The notes under the pieces are model-generated. The model ran no database searches. It was given only the letters and a program-made list of their open reading frames with translations, and had not been told where the DNA came from. Of a stretch of DNA of 64,000 nt, positions 42,309-52,608 are shown one piece after another. Every line of letters starts with the position of its first letter. Within the stretch, counting starts at the first letter, position 1. The DNA lies in the NCBI GenBank assembly GCA_964442655.1, contig CAYTZM010000007.1, forward strand, positions 1 to 64,000, given 5' to 3'. This DNA is from GCA-002727615 sp964442655. Lineage in GTDB: Bacteria > Pseudomonadota > Alphaproteobacteria > TMED109. A program made the position numbers and the translations under genes.

Positions 42309-43271
42309 ATGAAAGACAAAAATATGAAAAGATCAAATCATAAAGTAATAATTTTAGGCTCTGGTCCTGCAGGATGTACCGCAGCTCTTTATGCAGCAAG
42401 AGCAGGACTTGAGCCACTTTTAATTAGAGGATTAGAACCTGGAGGTCAATTAACAATTACTACCGATGTAGATAATTATCCTGGTTTTGCAAAAACTATT
42501 CAAGGTCCTTGGTTAATGGAACAAATGGAACAACAAGTCCTTTCAGTTGGCACATCTATATTAAATGGAAAGGTAATTAAATGTGATTTTAAAAAACACC
42601 CTTTTATCTTTACTCTTGATAATAAAAAAGAAATAACTAGTGAAGCATGCATAATTTCTACCGGAGCAACAGCCCGATGGTTAAATATTCCTTCAGAAAT
42701 TAAATATAGAGGATTTGGCGTAAGTGCTTGTGCAACATGTGATGGTTTTTTCTATAAAAATAAAAATGTTATAGTTGTTGGAGGGGGAAATACAGCTGTA
42801 GAGGAAGCATTATTTTTAACTAACTTTGCTTCTCAGGTAACTTTAATACATAGGAGAGACAAGCTTAAAGCAGAAAAAATATTACAAAAGAAATTATTTC
42901 AAAATAATAAAATCAAAATTATTTGGAACCATACTCTTAAAGAAGTAATTGGAGAAGAAAAACCTTTATACGTAAGAAAAGCATTAATTAAAGATACTAT
43001 AACCTCTAAAATTTCTGAAATTAACACAGAAGGTATATTTATCGCTATTGGACATAATCCAAACACAGAAATATTTAAAGGACAAATTAATATGGATAAA
43101 GATAATTACTTATTAACAAAAAATAACTCTACAGAAACTAATATAAAAGGAGTATATGCTGCTGGAGATGTTCAAGATAAAATTTTTAGACAAGCAGTAA
43201 CAGCTGCTGGCCAAGGTTGTATGGCCGCACTAGAAGTAGAAAAATTTCTTTCATTAAAAGAAAATCTTTAA
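42309..43271 (+). CDS. trxB: Thioredoxin reductase
   Basis: 320 residues. FAD-binding GSGPAGCTAALYAARAG (about 16-32), redox-active ACATCDGF with Cys140 and Cys143, NADPH-binding GGGNTAVEEA, and C-terminal AAGDVQDKIFRQAVTAAGQG. Reduces thioredoxin with NADPH. The annotated ATG abuts the previous stop; a second ATG five codons in is also possible. Confidence 0.96.
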   Translation: MKDKNMKRSNHKVIILGSGPAGCTAALYAARAGLEPLLIRGLEPGGQLTITTDVDNYPGFAKTIQGPWLMEQMEQQVLSVGTSILNGKVIKCDFKKHPFIFTLDNKKEITSEACIISTGATARWLNIPSEIKYRGFGVSACATCDGFFYKNKNVIVVGGGNTAVEEALFLTNFASQVTLIHRRDKLKAEKILQKKLFQNNKIKIIWNHTLKEVIGEEKPLYVRKALIKDTITSKISEINTEGIFIAIGHNPNTEIFKGQINMDKDNYLLTKNNSTETNIKGVYAAGDVQDKIFRQAVTAAGQGCMAALEVEKFLSLKENL

Positions 43272-43283
43272 TAGAGTATATTT

Positions 43284-44174
43284 ATGGATTGGGAAAAACT
43301 TAAAATATTTAGATATGTTGCTCAAGAACAAAGTTTTACCCATGCTGGTATTAAATTAAACCTAAGTCAATCAGCTGCTAGTAGACAAATAAAAAAATTA
43401 GAAGAAGAATTAAATATTATGCTTTTTCATAGACATGCCCGAGGGTTATTATTAACAGAGCAAGGAGAAACATTATTAAAATATGCTGATGAAGTTTTTG
43501 ATAAAATTTCTTTAGCAGAAAATTCTTTAACTGCTAATAAAGAAAAACCACAAGGTGCTTTAAGAGTTACAACTACAATAGGTTTTGGATCTGTATGGCT
43601 AACTACTCATATAAATGAATTTTTAGAAAAATACCCTGAAATATCCCTTTCTTTAATAGTAGGAGATGATGATTTAGATCTAGGAATGAGAGAAGCAGAC
43701 ATTGCAATTAGGTTATCTCCTCCTAGACAGCAAGATTTAATACAAAGACATCTATTTACTGGTCATATGGGAATATTTGCTTCACATGAATACCTTAAAA
43801 AATTTGGAACACCTAATTCAGTGAAAGAATTATTAAAACACAGAATTGTAAGTTATGGAGAATATACTAATATACCTTTTCCCGGAACTAATTGGCTAAC
43901 ACATATGTTGACAAAATTAGATATTAATTTTCAACCTATATTAGAAATTAACAATATTGTTGGAATGGTTAGAGCTGTAGAAAGTGGTATAGGAATTGCA
44001 GCTCTTCCAACCGTAATGGTAAGAGAAATAGGTTCTTGCCTACAAATTTTAAAAGATATCGAAGGTCCTCCTATTGAAGCCTTTTTTGTTTATCCTGCTG
44101 AACTAAGAGCTACTAAAAGAGTAACAGCATTTAGAGATTTTATATTAGAAAAAGTTAAAAATTTTGAATTTTAA
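43284..44174 (+). CDS. LysR-type regulator (LsrB/VtlR-like by context)
   Basis: 296 residues. N-terminal winged HTH (FRYVAQEQSFTHAGIKLNLS, SQSAASRQIKKLEEEL) and a periplasmic-binding-like effector domain (LRVTTTIGFGSVWLT; GIGIAALPTVMV). In many alphaproteobacteria the LysR gene behind trxB is LsrB/VtlR, which handles redox or small-RNA control. That identity rests on position and general pattern. It starts 12 bp after trxB. Confidence 0.88.
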   Translation: MDWEKLKIFRYVAQEQSFTHAGIKLNLSQSAASRQIKKLEEELNIMLFHRHARGLLLTEQGETLLKYADEVFDKISLAENSLTANKEKPQGALRVTTTIGFGSVWLTTHINEFLEKYPEISLSLIVGDDDLDLGMREADIAIRLSPPRQQDLIQRHLFTGHMGIFASHEYLKKFGTPNSVKELLKHRIVSYGEYTNIPFPGTNWLTHMLTKLDINFQPILEINNIVGMVRAVESGIGIAALPTVMVREIGSCLQILKDIEGPPIEAFFVYPAELRATKRVTAFRDFILEKVKNFEF

Positions 44175-44178
44175 TATT

Positions 44179-45129
44179 TTATCTAAATAATTGATCGTTT
44201 TGAGGCATATCTTTATATAAATATGCAACCCATTCTGCATAGCCATTGTATATCTCCGTATTACGATATTTTCCTGTGCCTATATCTTTCTCAACATTTT
44301 GTCTCCATCTAGGATGGTGTACTTTTGGATTTACATTTGCCCAAAAACCATATTCTTTTGGAAGGATTTCTTCCCAAAACACCAAAGGTCTTTTCTCTAC
44401 GAAAGTAAACGAAACTATAGATTTAATAGATTTAAATCCATATTTCCAAGGTAAAAGTAATCTTAAAGGAGCTCCATTTTGCTTCGGTAATTCCCTTCCA
44501 TAAACACCTGTCGCTATAAAACTTAAATCATTTAAAGCTTCTTCTACAGTCAAAGCTTCTGTATAAGGCCATGGATACCATGATTGTCTTTGATTAGGTG
44601 CTATGGCCGGATCATAAAATGTTTTCATTACTAAATATTTTGCATTTGATTTAGGTTCAGCAATTTTAAGTACTTCCTTTAAAGGAAATCCTATCCAAGG
44701 GACCAACATTGACCAAGCTTCAACACACCTTAAACGATATATTCTTTCCTCTAATTTAATTTTTTTAATTAAATCATCAATATCAATCATTAACTCCTTA
44801 TTAACTAAACCATCAATTTTTATAGTCCAAGGAGATATAGATAACTTTTGTGCCGCTCTTTTAATATTTTTAGTGCTTCCAAATTCATAAAAATTATTAT
44901 AATTGATAGCTTTTGATTCTTCAGTTAATGAACGATCTAAGTCTATAAAATATTTACTATTATTTTTATAATTATATTTATAATTTTGGTTAGCAAATAA
45001 TAATGAATTATATGATGCTGGTATAATAGCAAACCCCATACTTTTTAATATTGTTCTTCTATTAAAATAAATATTCTCGGGAGTTATATTTTTTTCATTA
45101 TTCCATTTACTAGATTTTTTAAGAAGCAT
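44179..45129 (-). CDS. msrP: MsrP-like molybdoenzyme (sulfite oxidase family), methionine-sulfoxide reductase catalytic subunit
   Basis: 316 residues. A twin-arginine signal (NRRTILKSMG, about 23-32) points to the periplasm. The sulfite-oxidase-fold Cys that ligates molybdenum lies in RLRCVEAWSMLVPW (about 134), with KEYGFWANVNPKVHHPRW near the end, as in YedY/MsrP. It should reduce oxidised methionines of periplasmic proteins. No MsrQ heme-membrane gene is near, so the electron donor is elsewhere or different. It starts right at the stop of the preceding molybdopterin oxidoreductase. Confidence 0.9.
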   Translation of the reverse strand: MLLKKSSKWNNEKNITPENIYFNRRTILKSMGFAIIPASYNSLLFANQNYKYNYKNNSKYFIDLDRSLTEESKAINYNNFYEFGSTKNIKRAAQKLSISPWTIKIDGLVNKELMIDIDDLIKKIKLEERIYRLRCVEAWSMLVPWIGFPLKEVLKIAEPKSNAKYLVMKTFYDPAIAPNQRQSWYPWPYTEALTVEEALNDLSFIATGVYGRELPKQNGAPLRLLLPWKYGFKSIKSIVSFTFVEKRPLVFWEEILPKEYGFWANVNPKVHHPRWRQNVEKDIGTGKYRNTEIYNGYAEWVAYLYKDMPQNDQLFR

Positions 45130-47196
45130 TTAATGACCTTTAGCGGGTTTTATATATATAGCAGTATCATGAAAAGCTGCGCCTCCATTAGGAGGAACAG
45201 GATCAGACCCAACCAAAGTATTAATTCCATTCGAGTTAATAAAAGCCTCATTTGGCCATATTCCCTCAACTATTACTACTCCTTCTTGAGTTCCTAAAAA
45301 TTCTTCTACATGAATAGTAACTTCTCCTCTATCGTTGCCTAATTTGACTAAACAATCATTCTTCAATCCATATTTTTTTATATCTTTTGGATTAATTTTT
45401 ACTTGAGGTCTAAGTTCTTTTTTCTTTGACGTAATCGTTTCAGTAAAAGAAGTATTTAAATAATTATGAGCAGGAGCTGTAACCAGCCGAAAAGGCATTT
45501 TTTCTGATACTTTTTCAATACTATCTACATGTTCTGGGTAAACTGGCATATTTTCATGATAAGGGCCTAACTCTGACCAATTAGGTTTGAAATGAAACTT
45601 TTTATCCTTATGTCCAAAACCATTAATAAAATGCGAAGTTTCAAAATCAGGTTGCACATCTATCCAACCCTTTTTTTCTAAATCAGAGAGAGATTCATAA
45701 TTAGATGTTTTCAATGTCCAATCAATTATTTCTCTTTCACTCATATTAAACCCTTTATGTTTAGCTCCCAGTCTAGTAGCTAATTCACCCAAAACATCAT
45801 GGTTAGATCTAGAAAATCCTATAGGTTCAATTAATTTAGGGCCAAAAGTAATATGTTGATGTCCGCCAGCCACATAAATGTCATCATGTTCCACAAAAGT
45901 AGTGGCAGGCAAAATGATATCTGCATGCTTTGCCGTTTCTGTCATAAATTGCTCATGTACACAGACAAAAAGATCGCTTCTCGAAAAACCTTTTCTTACC
46001 AATAGGCTTTCTGGAGAAACTACTAAAGGATTTGTATTCTGAATAAATATAGAGTAAACCCCTCCTCCTTCCATTAAAGCATCATTATCTCCAATTAAGA
46101 TTCTTCCTATTCTTGATTGATCTAAAATTCTTATTTTCGGATCAATTACATCTAATCCTTCTATTAAAGTTCTATCCAAATTATAAATATCTGCATTATT
46201 ATAAAAAGCTCCCCCTCCTTCAAATTTCCATTTGCCACATACAGCAGATAAAGAAGCGACTGAATGCATAGCAGATGCACCATTGCGTTGTCTTGTAAAA
46301 CCATAACCAACTCTTGTATAAACTCTTTCATTTTGACCAAAAATTTTAGCAAACTCTTCAATTTTATTAATCGATAAGCCAGTTATTTTTGCAGCCCATT
46401 CAGGAGTATGCTTTTGAATATGTTTTTCTAGTCCTACAGGATCATCAGTATATTTTTTCATATAATCTTTGTCCGCAAAACCGTCACGAAACATAATATG
46501 TATCAAGGAGCAAGCTAAAGCTCCATCAGTACCTGGCTTTATTGGATAATGAATATCAGCTACTTTTGCAGTCCTATTTTTATATGGATCAATCACTATA
46601 AGTTTAGCGTCTCTATTTTTACGGGCTTTTTGAATATGCTTCATTACATTAACTTGAGTAGAAGCAGGATTACAGCCCCATACAATAATTACATCTGATT
46701 CGGCCATTTCTCTTGGGTCAGGCCCTCTAAGACTTCCTACTCCTGCTTTCCAACCACTAGCAGTTATCGTAGAACAAATTGTGGAATGCTGTCCTGAATA
46801 TCTCATGACATGTCTTAATCTATTAATTCCATCTCTTTGAACCAAACCCATAGTACCTGCATAAAAATGAGGCCAAATAGACTCTGTTCCATGTTTCTGA
46901 CTAGTAGATATAAAATTTTCAGCTACAGTATCTAGAGCTTCTTCCCAGTTTATTTTTTTATAATTATTTAAGCCTTTGTCTCCAATCCTTTTTAAGGGAG
47001 AAAGCAACCTCTCAGGATGATGTGTTCTTTCACTATAACGTGAAGTTTTTGCACATACTACCCCAGAGGTATAAGTATTTTTAGCCGCACCTTTAACCTG
47101 ATATATCTTTGTATTATCATGAGATATTTCTAATGCACAAGTACTCGGGCAATCATGAGGACAAGCACTAATTGATATATTCTTTTCCATTACCAA
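45130..47196 (-). CDS. Molybdopterin-dependent oxidoreductase (BisC/anaerobic dehydrogenase family)
   Basis: 688 residues. The first 50 residues carry a 4Fe-4S site (ACPHDCPSTCALE and a fourth Cys in TSGVVCAKTSRY), followed by the molybdopterin-binding domains (WEEALDTVAENF; DVIIVWGCNPASTQVN; VNPLVV-type motif NTNPLVVSP; LPATTFVEHDD) and the C-terminal guanine dinucleotide domain. No signal peptide, so probably cytoplasmic. Substrate not assigned; relatives include formate dehydrogenase-like and thiosulfate reductase-like proteins. In an operon with msrP. Confidence 0.88.
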   Translation of the reverse strand: MVMEKNISISACPHDCPSTCALEISHDNTKIYQVKGAAKNTYTSGVVCAKTSRYSERTHHPERLLSPLKRIGDKGLNNYKKINWEEALDTVAENFISTSQKHGTESIWPHFYAGTMGLVQRDGINRLRHVMRYSGQHSTICSTITASGWKAGVGSLRGPDPREMAESDVIIVWGCNPASTQVNVMKHIQKARKNRDAKLIVIDPYKNRTAKVADIHYPIKPGTDGALACSLIHIMFRDGFADKDYMKKYTDDPVGLEKHIQKHTPEWAAKITGLSINKIEEFAKIFGQNERVYTRVGYGFTRQRNGASAMHSVASLSAVCGKWKFEGGGAFYNNADIYNLDRTLIEGLDVIDPKIRILDQSRIGRILIGDNDALMEGGGVYSIFIQNTNPLVVSPESLLVRKGFSRSDLFVCVHEQFMTETAKHADIILPATTFVEHDDIYVAGGHQHITFGPKLIEPIGFSRSNHDVLGELATRLGAKHKGFNMSEREIIDWTLKTSNYESLSDLEKKGWIDVQPDFETSHFINGFGHKDKKFHFKPNWSELGPYHENMPVYPEHVDSIEKVSEKMPFRLVTAPAHNYLNTSFTETITSKKKELRPQVKINPKDIKKYGLKNDCLVKLGNDRGEVTIHVEEFLGTQEGVVIVEGIWPNEAFINSNGINTLVGSDPVPPNGGAAFHDTAIYIKPAKGH

Positions 47197-47269
47197 TTTC
47201 CTAATATATTTCTATTGTAATTTGAACAACACTCATTAAAATAATACCTTTTTTTATAAAAGGAAAATA

Positions 47270-48484
47270 TTAACTCAAATTATTGCATGCCTTTTGAATC
47301 CTATTACATGCATCCTCCAGAATACTTTTCGAAGTAGCATAAGAAATTCTAAAAAAAGGATCTAATCCAAATGCACTACCCGGAACAACTGCAACACCTT
47401 CAGACTCTAATAAATAAGAAGAAAAGTCTATTGAAGAATTTATTAAATTTCCCTTGCTTGTCTTCTTCCCTATTACACCTCTACAAGAGGGATAAACATA
47501 GAAAGCACCTGTAGGAATTAAACATTTAATACCAATACAATCATTTAACATCTTAGTTACAAGATCTCTTCTTTGTTTAAATTCTTGATTTCGTTCTTTT
47601 AAAAAATCTTCAGGTCCTTCTAATGCAGCTAAAGCTGCCGCTTGGCTAATTGAAGAAGGGTTTGATGTAGATTGTGATTGTAATTTTGCCATAGATGATA
47701 TTAAATTCTTTGGACCTGCTGCATACCCAATTCTCCAACCAGTCATAGCATAAGCCTTTGAAACTCCATTAACTGTGAGTATTCTATTCTTTAATTCAGG
47801 CAATACCTCTGCCAATGTATAAAATTTATTATTATCATATATAATTTTTTCATAAATATCATCCGACATTATATGTATATTCTTATAATTTATTAACAAT
47901 CGTCCTATATTTATTAATTCTTCTTTTGAATAAGTAGAACCCGTAGGGTTAGAAGGAGAATTCAAAATTAACCATTTAGTTTTATCCGTTATTTTCTTTT
48001 CTATATCTTCTACTAATACTTTAAAATTATTGTCAGCTATACCTTCTACAATAACAGGATTGCCTCCTGCTAAAGCCACCATATCTGGATAAGAAACCCA
48101 ATATGGGGCAGGAATGATAACTTCATCACCCGTATTTATTGAAGAAAGCAATGCATTAAATAACACTTGCTTACCTCCAACTGAAACAATAACCTCATCC
48201 AATTCATAATTTAAATTATTATCTTTTTTAAATTTATTTATAACTGCTTTTTTTAACTCTGGAGTTCCATCAACGGCAGTATATTTAGTTTTTCCTTTAT
48301 TTATAGCTTCTATTGCGGCACTTTTTATATGTTCTGGTGTATCAAAATCTGGTTCACCTGCCCCTAAACCAATTACATTTTTCCCTTCTAACTTCATTTC
48401 GGCTGCTAACTTACTTACAGCCATAGTTGGAGAAGGTTTTATTAGAGACATCCTCTTAGCTATCAAAGAATTTATTTTTTCCAT
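47270..48484 (-). CDS. aspC: Aspartate aminotransferase (class I, pyridoxal phosphate)
   Basis: 404 residues from the ATG at 48484, placed about 8 bp after GGAG; the ATG five codons upstream overlaps that GGAG and is unlikely. GLGAGEPDFDTPEHIK, NSPSNPTGSTYS and the PLP lysine in VNGVSKAYAMTGWRIG (about 243), with RISYATS at the end. Transfers amino groups between aspartate and 2-oxoglutarate; aromatic or prephenate specificity is possible in this I-gamma subgroup. Confidence 0.92.
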   Translation of the reverse strand: MEKINSLIAKRMSLIKPSPTMAVSKLAAEMKLEGKNVIGLGAGEPDFDTPEHIKSAAIEAINKGKTKYTAVDGTPELKKAVINKFKKDNNLNYELDEVIVSVGGKQVLFNALLSSINTGDEVIIPAPYWVSYPDMVALAGGNPVIVEGIADNNFKVLVEDIEKKITDKTKWLILNSPSNPTGSTYSKEELINIGRLLINYKNIHIMSDDIYEKIIYDNNKFYTLAEVLPELKNRILTVNGVSKAYAMTGWRIGYAAGPKNLISSMAKLQSQSTSNPSSISQAAALAALEGPEDFLKERNQEFKQRRDLVTKMLNDCIGIKCLIPTGAFYVYPSCRGVIGKKTSKGNLINSSIDFSSYLLESEGVAVVPGSAFGLDPFFRISYATSKSILEDACNRIQKACNNLS

Positions 48485-48598
48485 ATTCATAAACTCCATA
48501 CATATTATGTTTAATAAAAATAATATATTAGTTATATATATATTTATATGTATAAAGTCATATAAAATATAAATAGATTTAACCAGAGGAATAAAATT

Positions 48599-49786
48599 TT
48601 GATCAACCCAATGCTTTCTAAAAATATAAATAACTTAGGCACAGAAAATGCATTTGTAGTTCTTTCAAGAGCGGTTGAATTAGAAAGACAAGGTCATAAT
48701 GTAATAAACTTAGGTATAGGACAACCAGACTTTAAAACCTCTCCTAATATTGTTGAAGCAGCTATTAAAGCATTAAAAGACGGACATCATGGATATACCC
48801 CAGGTAACGGAATTTTAGAATTAAGAAAAGCAGTTTCAGAAGATCTTTATAATAGACATAATATAAATATAAACCCTGATCAAGTAGTAGTGGTACCTGG
48901 GGGAAAAGTAACCATGTGGCATTGCATACTTATGTTTGGAGAAATAGGAAAAGAAATCTTATACCCAAATCCAGGTTTTCCTATATACGAAAGTGCTATA
49001 AACTATTCTGGAGCTAAAGCAATTCCTATTCCTCTATTAGAAAAAAATAACTTTTCGTTAGATATTGACAAAACTATTTCTCTTATAAATAACAAAACAA
49101 GCTTAATTATATTAAATTCTCCAGGCAACCCTACTGGAGGATTAATAAAAGAAAAAGACCTTAATCAACTTGTAAAAAAACTAGAAAAATTCCCCAATGT
49201 TCACATTCTCTCTGATGAAATATATTCACAAATTTTATATGATAGTGAATATAAGTCTATGCTAACATTTCCTTCATTAAAAGACAGACTCATAATTTTA
49301 GAAGGTTGGTCAAAAACATATGCAATGACCGGCTGGAGAATTGGATATGGTGTATGGCCATTAGATTTAGCGGAAAAAGCAACAAGACTAAATATAAATT
49401 CAGTGTCATGCACTAATACAGCTACTCAATATGCTGCTATTGAGGCATTAAAAGGACCTCAAGACCAAATTAAAGAAATGTTAAAAGAATTTAAAGAAAG
49501 AAGAGAATTAATTGTAGAAAAAACGAATTCTATTCCGGGAATATCATGTAATTTACCAAACGGCGCTTTTTATACTATGCCTAATATAAAAAAAACTGGA
49601 TTAAGTTCTAAAGAAATGGAAACATTATTATTAGAAAATTTAAAAATAGCTTCAGTTGCAGGAACAAGTTTTGGAGAATATGGAGAAGGATATATAAGAT
49701 TCTCATACGCTAATTCAAAAGAAAATATTTCTGAAGCTATAAATAGGATTCATGATTATGCATTAGAAGAAAAATGGTCTGATTAA
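48599..49786 (+). CDS. Class I/II aminotransferase
   Basis: 395 residues from a TTG with AGAGGA 8 bp upstream; the next ATG (48611) is too far from it. NLGIGQPDFKTSPNIV, NSPGNPTGGLIKE, PLP lysine in EGWSKTYAMTGWRIGYG (about 240), and YIRFSYANSKENI. Close to the divergent aspartate aminotransferase but distinct; may use aspartate, alanine or aromatic/oxo-acid substrates. Confidence 0.88.
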   Translation: MINPMLSKNINNLGTENAFVVLSRAVELERQGHNVINLGIGQPDFKTSPNIVEAAIKALKDGHHGYTPGNGILELRKAVSEDLYNRHNININPDQVVVVPGGKVTMWHCILMFGEIGKEILYPNPGFPIYESAINYSGAKAIPIPLLEKNNFSLDIDKTISLINNKTSLIILNSPGNPTGGLIKEKDLNQLVKKLEKFPNVHILSDEIYSQILYDSEYKSMLTFPSLKDRLIILEGWSKTYAMTGWRIGYGVWPLDLAEKATRLNINSVSCTNTATQYAAIEALKGPQDQIKEMLKEFKERRELIVEKTNSIPGISCNLPNGAFYTMPNIKKTGLSSKEMETLLLENLKIASVAGTSFGEYGEGYIRFSYANSKENISEAINRIHDYALEEKWSD

Positions 49787-49820
49787 TTTGTTCTAAATTT
49801 TTGAAAATATAGAAATAAAA

Positions 49821-51815
49821 ATGCCTAATAAATTTAAAGTTATATCAAATTATAAACCTTCTGGTGATCAACCAGAAGCAATAAGTAAATTATGTTTGGG
49901 ACTTAAAAATAATAATTTGAATCAGGTTTTACTTGGTGTTACTGGATCTGGAAAAACCTATACTATGGCAAAGACTATAGAAAAATTACAAAGGCCTGCT
50001 TTAATTCTTGCCCCAAACAAAACACTAGCGGCACAGCTCTATGGAGAAATGAAAGAACTATTCCCCAGAAATGCAATAGAATATTTTGTTTCCTATTACG
50101 ACTACTACCAGCCAGAGGCTTATGTTGCAAGAACCAACACATATATAGAGAAAGATGCGTCAATAAATGAACAAATAGATAGAATGCGTCATTCAACCAC
50201 GAGATCAATATTTGAGAGAAAAGATGTAATAATAATTGCTAGTGTATCATGTATTTATGGCATAGGACCAGTAGAAACATATTCTCAAATGACTTTAGAA
50301 TTAAATACAAATCAAATTATTGAAAGATCTGAAATATTAAAATCTTTAGTATCTCTTCATTATAAAAGAAATGATCACAACTTTATTAGAGGTAATTTTA
50401 GAGTAAAAGGTGACATTATTGAAATATTTCCATCTCACTTAGAAGATAAAGCTTGGAAAATAGATTTATTTGGAGAAGAAATAGAAAAATTAATTGAATT
50501 TGATCCATTAACAGGAAAAAAAATTAAAGACCTAAGTTATATTAAAATATATTCAAATAGTCATTATATAGCTAATAAACCAACAATAAAACAAGCATTA
50601 GAACAAATAAAAAAAGATTTAAAAATTAGAATAACTGAATTCAAAAATAATAATAAACTTATTGAAGCACAGAGAATAGAAGAAAGAACAAATTTTGATC
50701 TAGAAATGATTGAAATGACAGGATCCTGTTCTGGAATAGAAAATTACTCTCGTTATATAACAGGTAGAAAAAAGGGAAAAGCTCCTCCTACCTTATTTGA
50801 ATATTTGCCTAATAACACAATACTATTTGTAGATGAGAGTCATGTAACAATCCCTCAATTAAATGGAATGTACAAAGGAGATTTTAGTAGAAAATCTAAT
50901 TTAGCAGAATTTGGTTTTCGTCTTCCAAGTTGCGTAGATAACAGACCTTTAAAATTTGAAGAATGGAATCAAATGAGACCTGAAACTATTTTTGTATCAG
51001 CTACTCCTAGTGACTGGGAAATGCAACAAACTCAAGGTGAATTTATAGAACAAGTAATTAGACCAACAGGATTAATTGATCCTATTTGTGAAGTAAAACC
51101 AGCAATTAACCAAATTGATGATGTAATGCATGAATGTCAAAATACTATAAAAAATGGCAATAGATGTTTAATAACAGTTCTTACAAAAAAGATGGCAGAA
51201 GATTTAACAGAATACATGTCTGACCTAGGGTTAAGAGTACAATATATGCATTCAGATATAGAGACACTAGAAAGAATAGAAATTGTCCATAATCTGAGAA
51301 AAGGTACTTTTGATATTCTAGTAGGAATAAACCTTTTAAGAGAAGGCTTAGACATACCTGAATGTGCATTAGTAGCAATATGTGATGCAGATAAAGAAGG
51401 TTTTCTACGTTCTCATAGATCGTTAATTCAAACCATTGGAAGAGCAGCAAGAAATATTAATGGAAAAGTCATAATGTATGCAGACAATTTAACTAATTCT
51501 ATACAAACTGCTATAACCGAAACAAAAAGAAGAAGAGCAAAACAAATAAAATGGAACAAAGAAAATAATATTATTCCTAAGCCAATAATTAAAAATGTTC
51601 CTAATATAATGGAATTTAGTGCTAATAATATTAAAAATGATAAACTTAATAATGATAATAAGCATTTATCAAAACATAATATTAAACATAATATTGTAGA
51701 GTTAAATAAAGAAATGCTAAATGCTGCAAGCGAATTAAGGTTTGAAGAAGCCGCCAAAATTAGAGATGAAATTAAAAAATTGCAAAAAATTGAATTAGAA
51801 ATAAATACTAATTAA
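49821..51815 (+). CDS. uvrB: UvrABC system subunit B (excision nuclease helicase)
   Basis: 664 residues. Walker A GVTGSGKTYTMA (about 39-50), the damage-probing hairpin YYDYYQPEAYVARTNTYIE, helicase motifs DESHVTIPQ and QTIGRAARN, and the C-terminal UVR motif ASELRFEEAAKIRDEIKKL which meets UvrC. Loads at DNA lesions with UvrA. uvrC is only 1.5 kb further on. Confidence 0.97.
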   Translation: MPNKFKVISNYKPSGDQPEAISKLCLGLKNNNLNQVLLGVTGSGKTYTMAKTIEKLQRPALILAPNKTLAAQLYGEMKELFPRNAIEYFVSYYDYYQPEAYVARTNTYIEKDASINEQIDRMRHSTTRSIFERKDVIIIASVSCIYGIGPVETYSQMTLELNTNQIIERSEILKSLVSLHYKRNDHNFIRGNFRVKGDIIEIFPSHLEDKAWKIDLFGEEIEKLIEFDPLTGKKIKDLSYIKIYSNSHYIANKPTIKQALEQIKKDLKIRITEFKNNNKLIEAQRIEERTNFDLEMIEMTGSCSGIENYSRYITGRKKGKAPPTLFEYLPNNTILFVDESHVTIPQLNGMYKGDFSRKSNLAEFGFRLPSCVDNRPLKFEEWNQMRPETIFVSATPSDWEMQQTQGEFIEQVIRPTGLIDPICEVKPAINQIDDVMHECQNTIKNGNRCLITVLTKKMAEDLTEYMSDLGLRVQYMHSDIETLERIEIVHNLRKGTFDILVGINLLREGLDIPECALVAICDADKEGFLRSHRSLIQTIGRAARNINGKVIMYADNLTNSIQTAITETKRRRAKQIKWNKENNIIPKPIIKNVPNIMEFSANNIKNDKLNNDNKHLSKHNIKHNIVELNKEMLNAASELRFEEAAKIRDEIKKLQKIELEINTN

Positions 51816-51827
51816 AAAGGTAAAATA

Positions 51828-52601
51828 TTGAATAAAAATAAAATTAAAAATGTTTTAATTACAGGATCTGGAAAAAGAATTGGTGCTGAAATTGCTAGAT
51901 CATTTGCCGCAAATCAATGGAATGTTGGTATACATTATAATAATTCAGTTAAGGAGGCGAAAAAATTATCTATAGAAATAGAAAAAAAATATAACACCAA
52001 AACATGCCTTATAAAAGCTGACCTTTCTGATTTAAATCAGTTAAATAAAATTATTCCTTATTTAAATAAACAATTAGGACCAATAAATTGTTTAATCAAT
52101 AATGCTGCAGCCTTTCAATATGATTCTTTAAAGACATTATCTATTAAAAGCTGGGAAATGCACATTAACACAAATATAAAGGCTCCTTTATTTTTAAGTA
52201 AAAATTTTGCTAAACACCTTCCTAAAAGCATAAAAGGAAATATTATTAACATTATAGATCAAAGAGTTTGGAATTTAACTCCTCATTTTATTACTTATAC
52301 AATCTCAAAATCAGCACTGTGGACACTTACTCAAACTCTAGCCTTATCTCTAAGCCCAAATATAAGAGTAAACGCAATAGGTCCTGGCCCAACTATAAAA
52401 AGTAAGAGGCAAACTCAAAAAGAATTTATTGATCAATACAAAAGAATGCCACTAAAAAAGAAAACAGAATTAAAAGAAATAGTTAGCTTTATAAATTTAA
52501 TCATTAAAACCCCCTCATTAACAGGTCAAATGATTGCATTGGATTCTGGGCAACACTTAGGCTGGGCACAAAATAGTAAAATTTATAATAAAGAAGATTA
52601 G
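51828..52601 (+). CDS. Short-chain dehydrogenase, probable FolM-like dihydromonapterin/dihydrofolate reductase
   Basis: 257 residues from a TTG, with AAGGT just upstream. NADP-binding TGSGKRIGAEIARSFA (12-27), NNAAAFQ, and the catalytic YTISK (about 156-160); the usual catalytic Ser is replaced around NIIDQRVW by Asp, as in pteridine reductase/FolM. The dihydroneopterin aldolase gene follows 7 bp downstream, which strongly suggests a pterin substrate. Confidence 0.84.
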   Translation: MNKNKIKNVLITGSGKRIGAEIARSFAANQWNVGIHYNNSVKEAKKLSIEIEKKYNTKTCLIKADLSDLNQLNKIIPYLNKQLGPINCLINNAAAFQYDSLKTLSIKSWEMHINTNIKAPLFLSKNFAKHLPKSIKGNIINIIDQRVWNLTPHFITYTISKSALWTLTQTLALSLSPNIRVNAIGPGPTIKSKRQTQKEFIDQYKRMPLKKKTELKEIVSFINLIIKTPSLTGQMIALDSGQHLGWAQNSKIYNKED

Positions 52602-52608
52602 TAAATCA

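Noticed and set aside
48540..48599. TATATATATATTTATATG stretch as a promoter or origin
   Set aside because: Simple AT repeat without -35/-10 spacing or DnaA boxes.
51181..51757. Overlapping minus-strand frames in the 3' part of uvrB
   Set aside because: Antisense of a conserved helicase region; hydrophobic, with no start signal.
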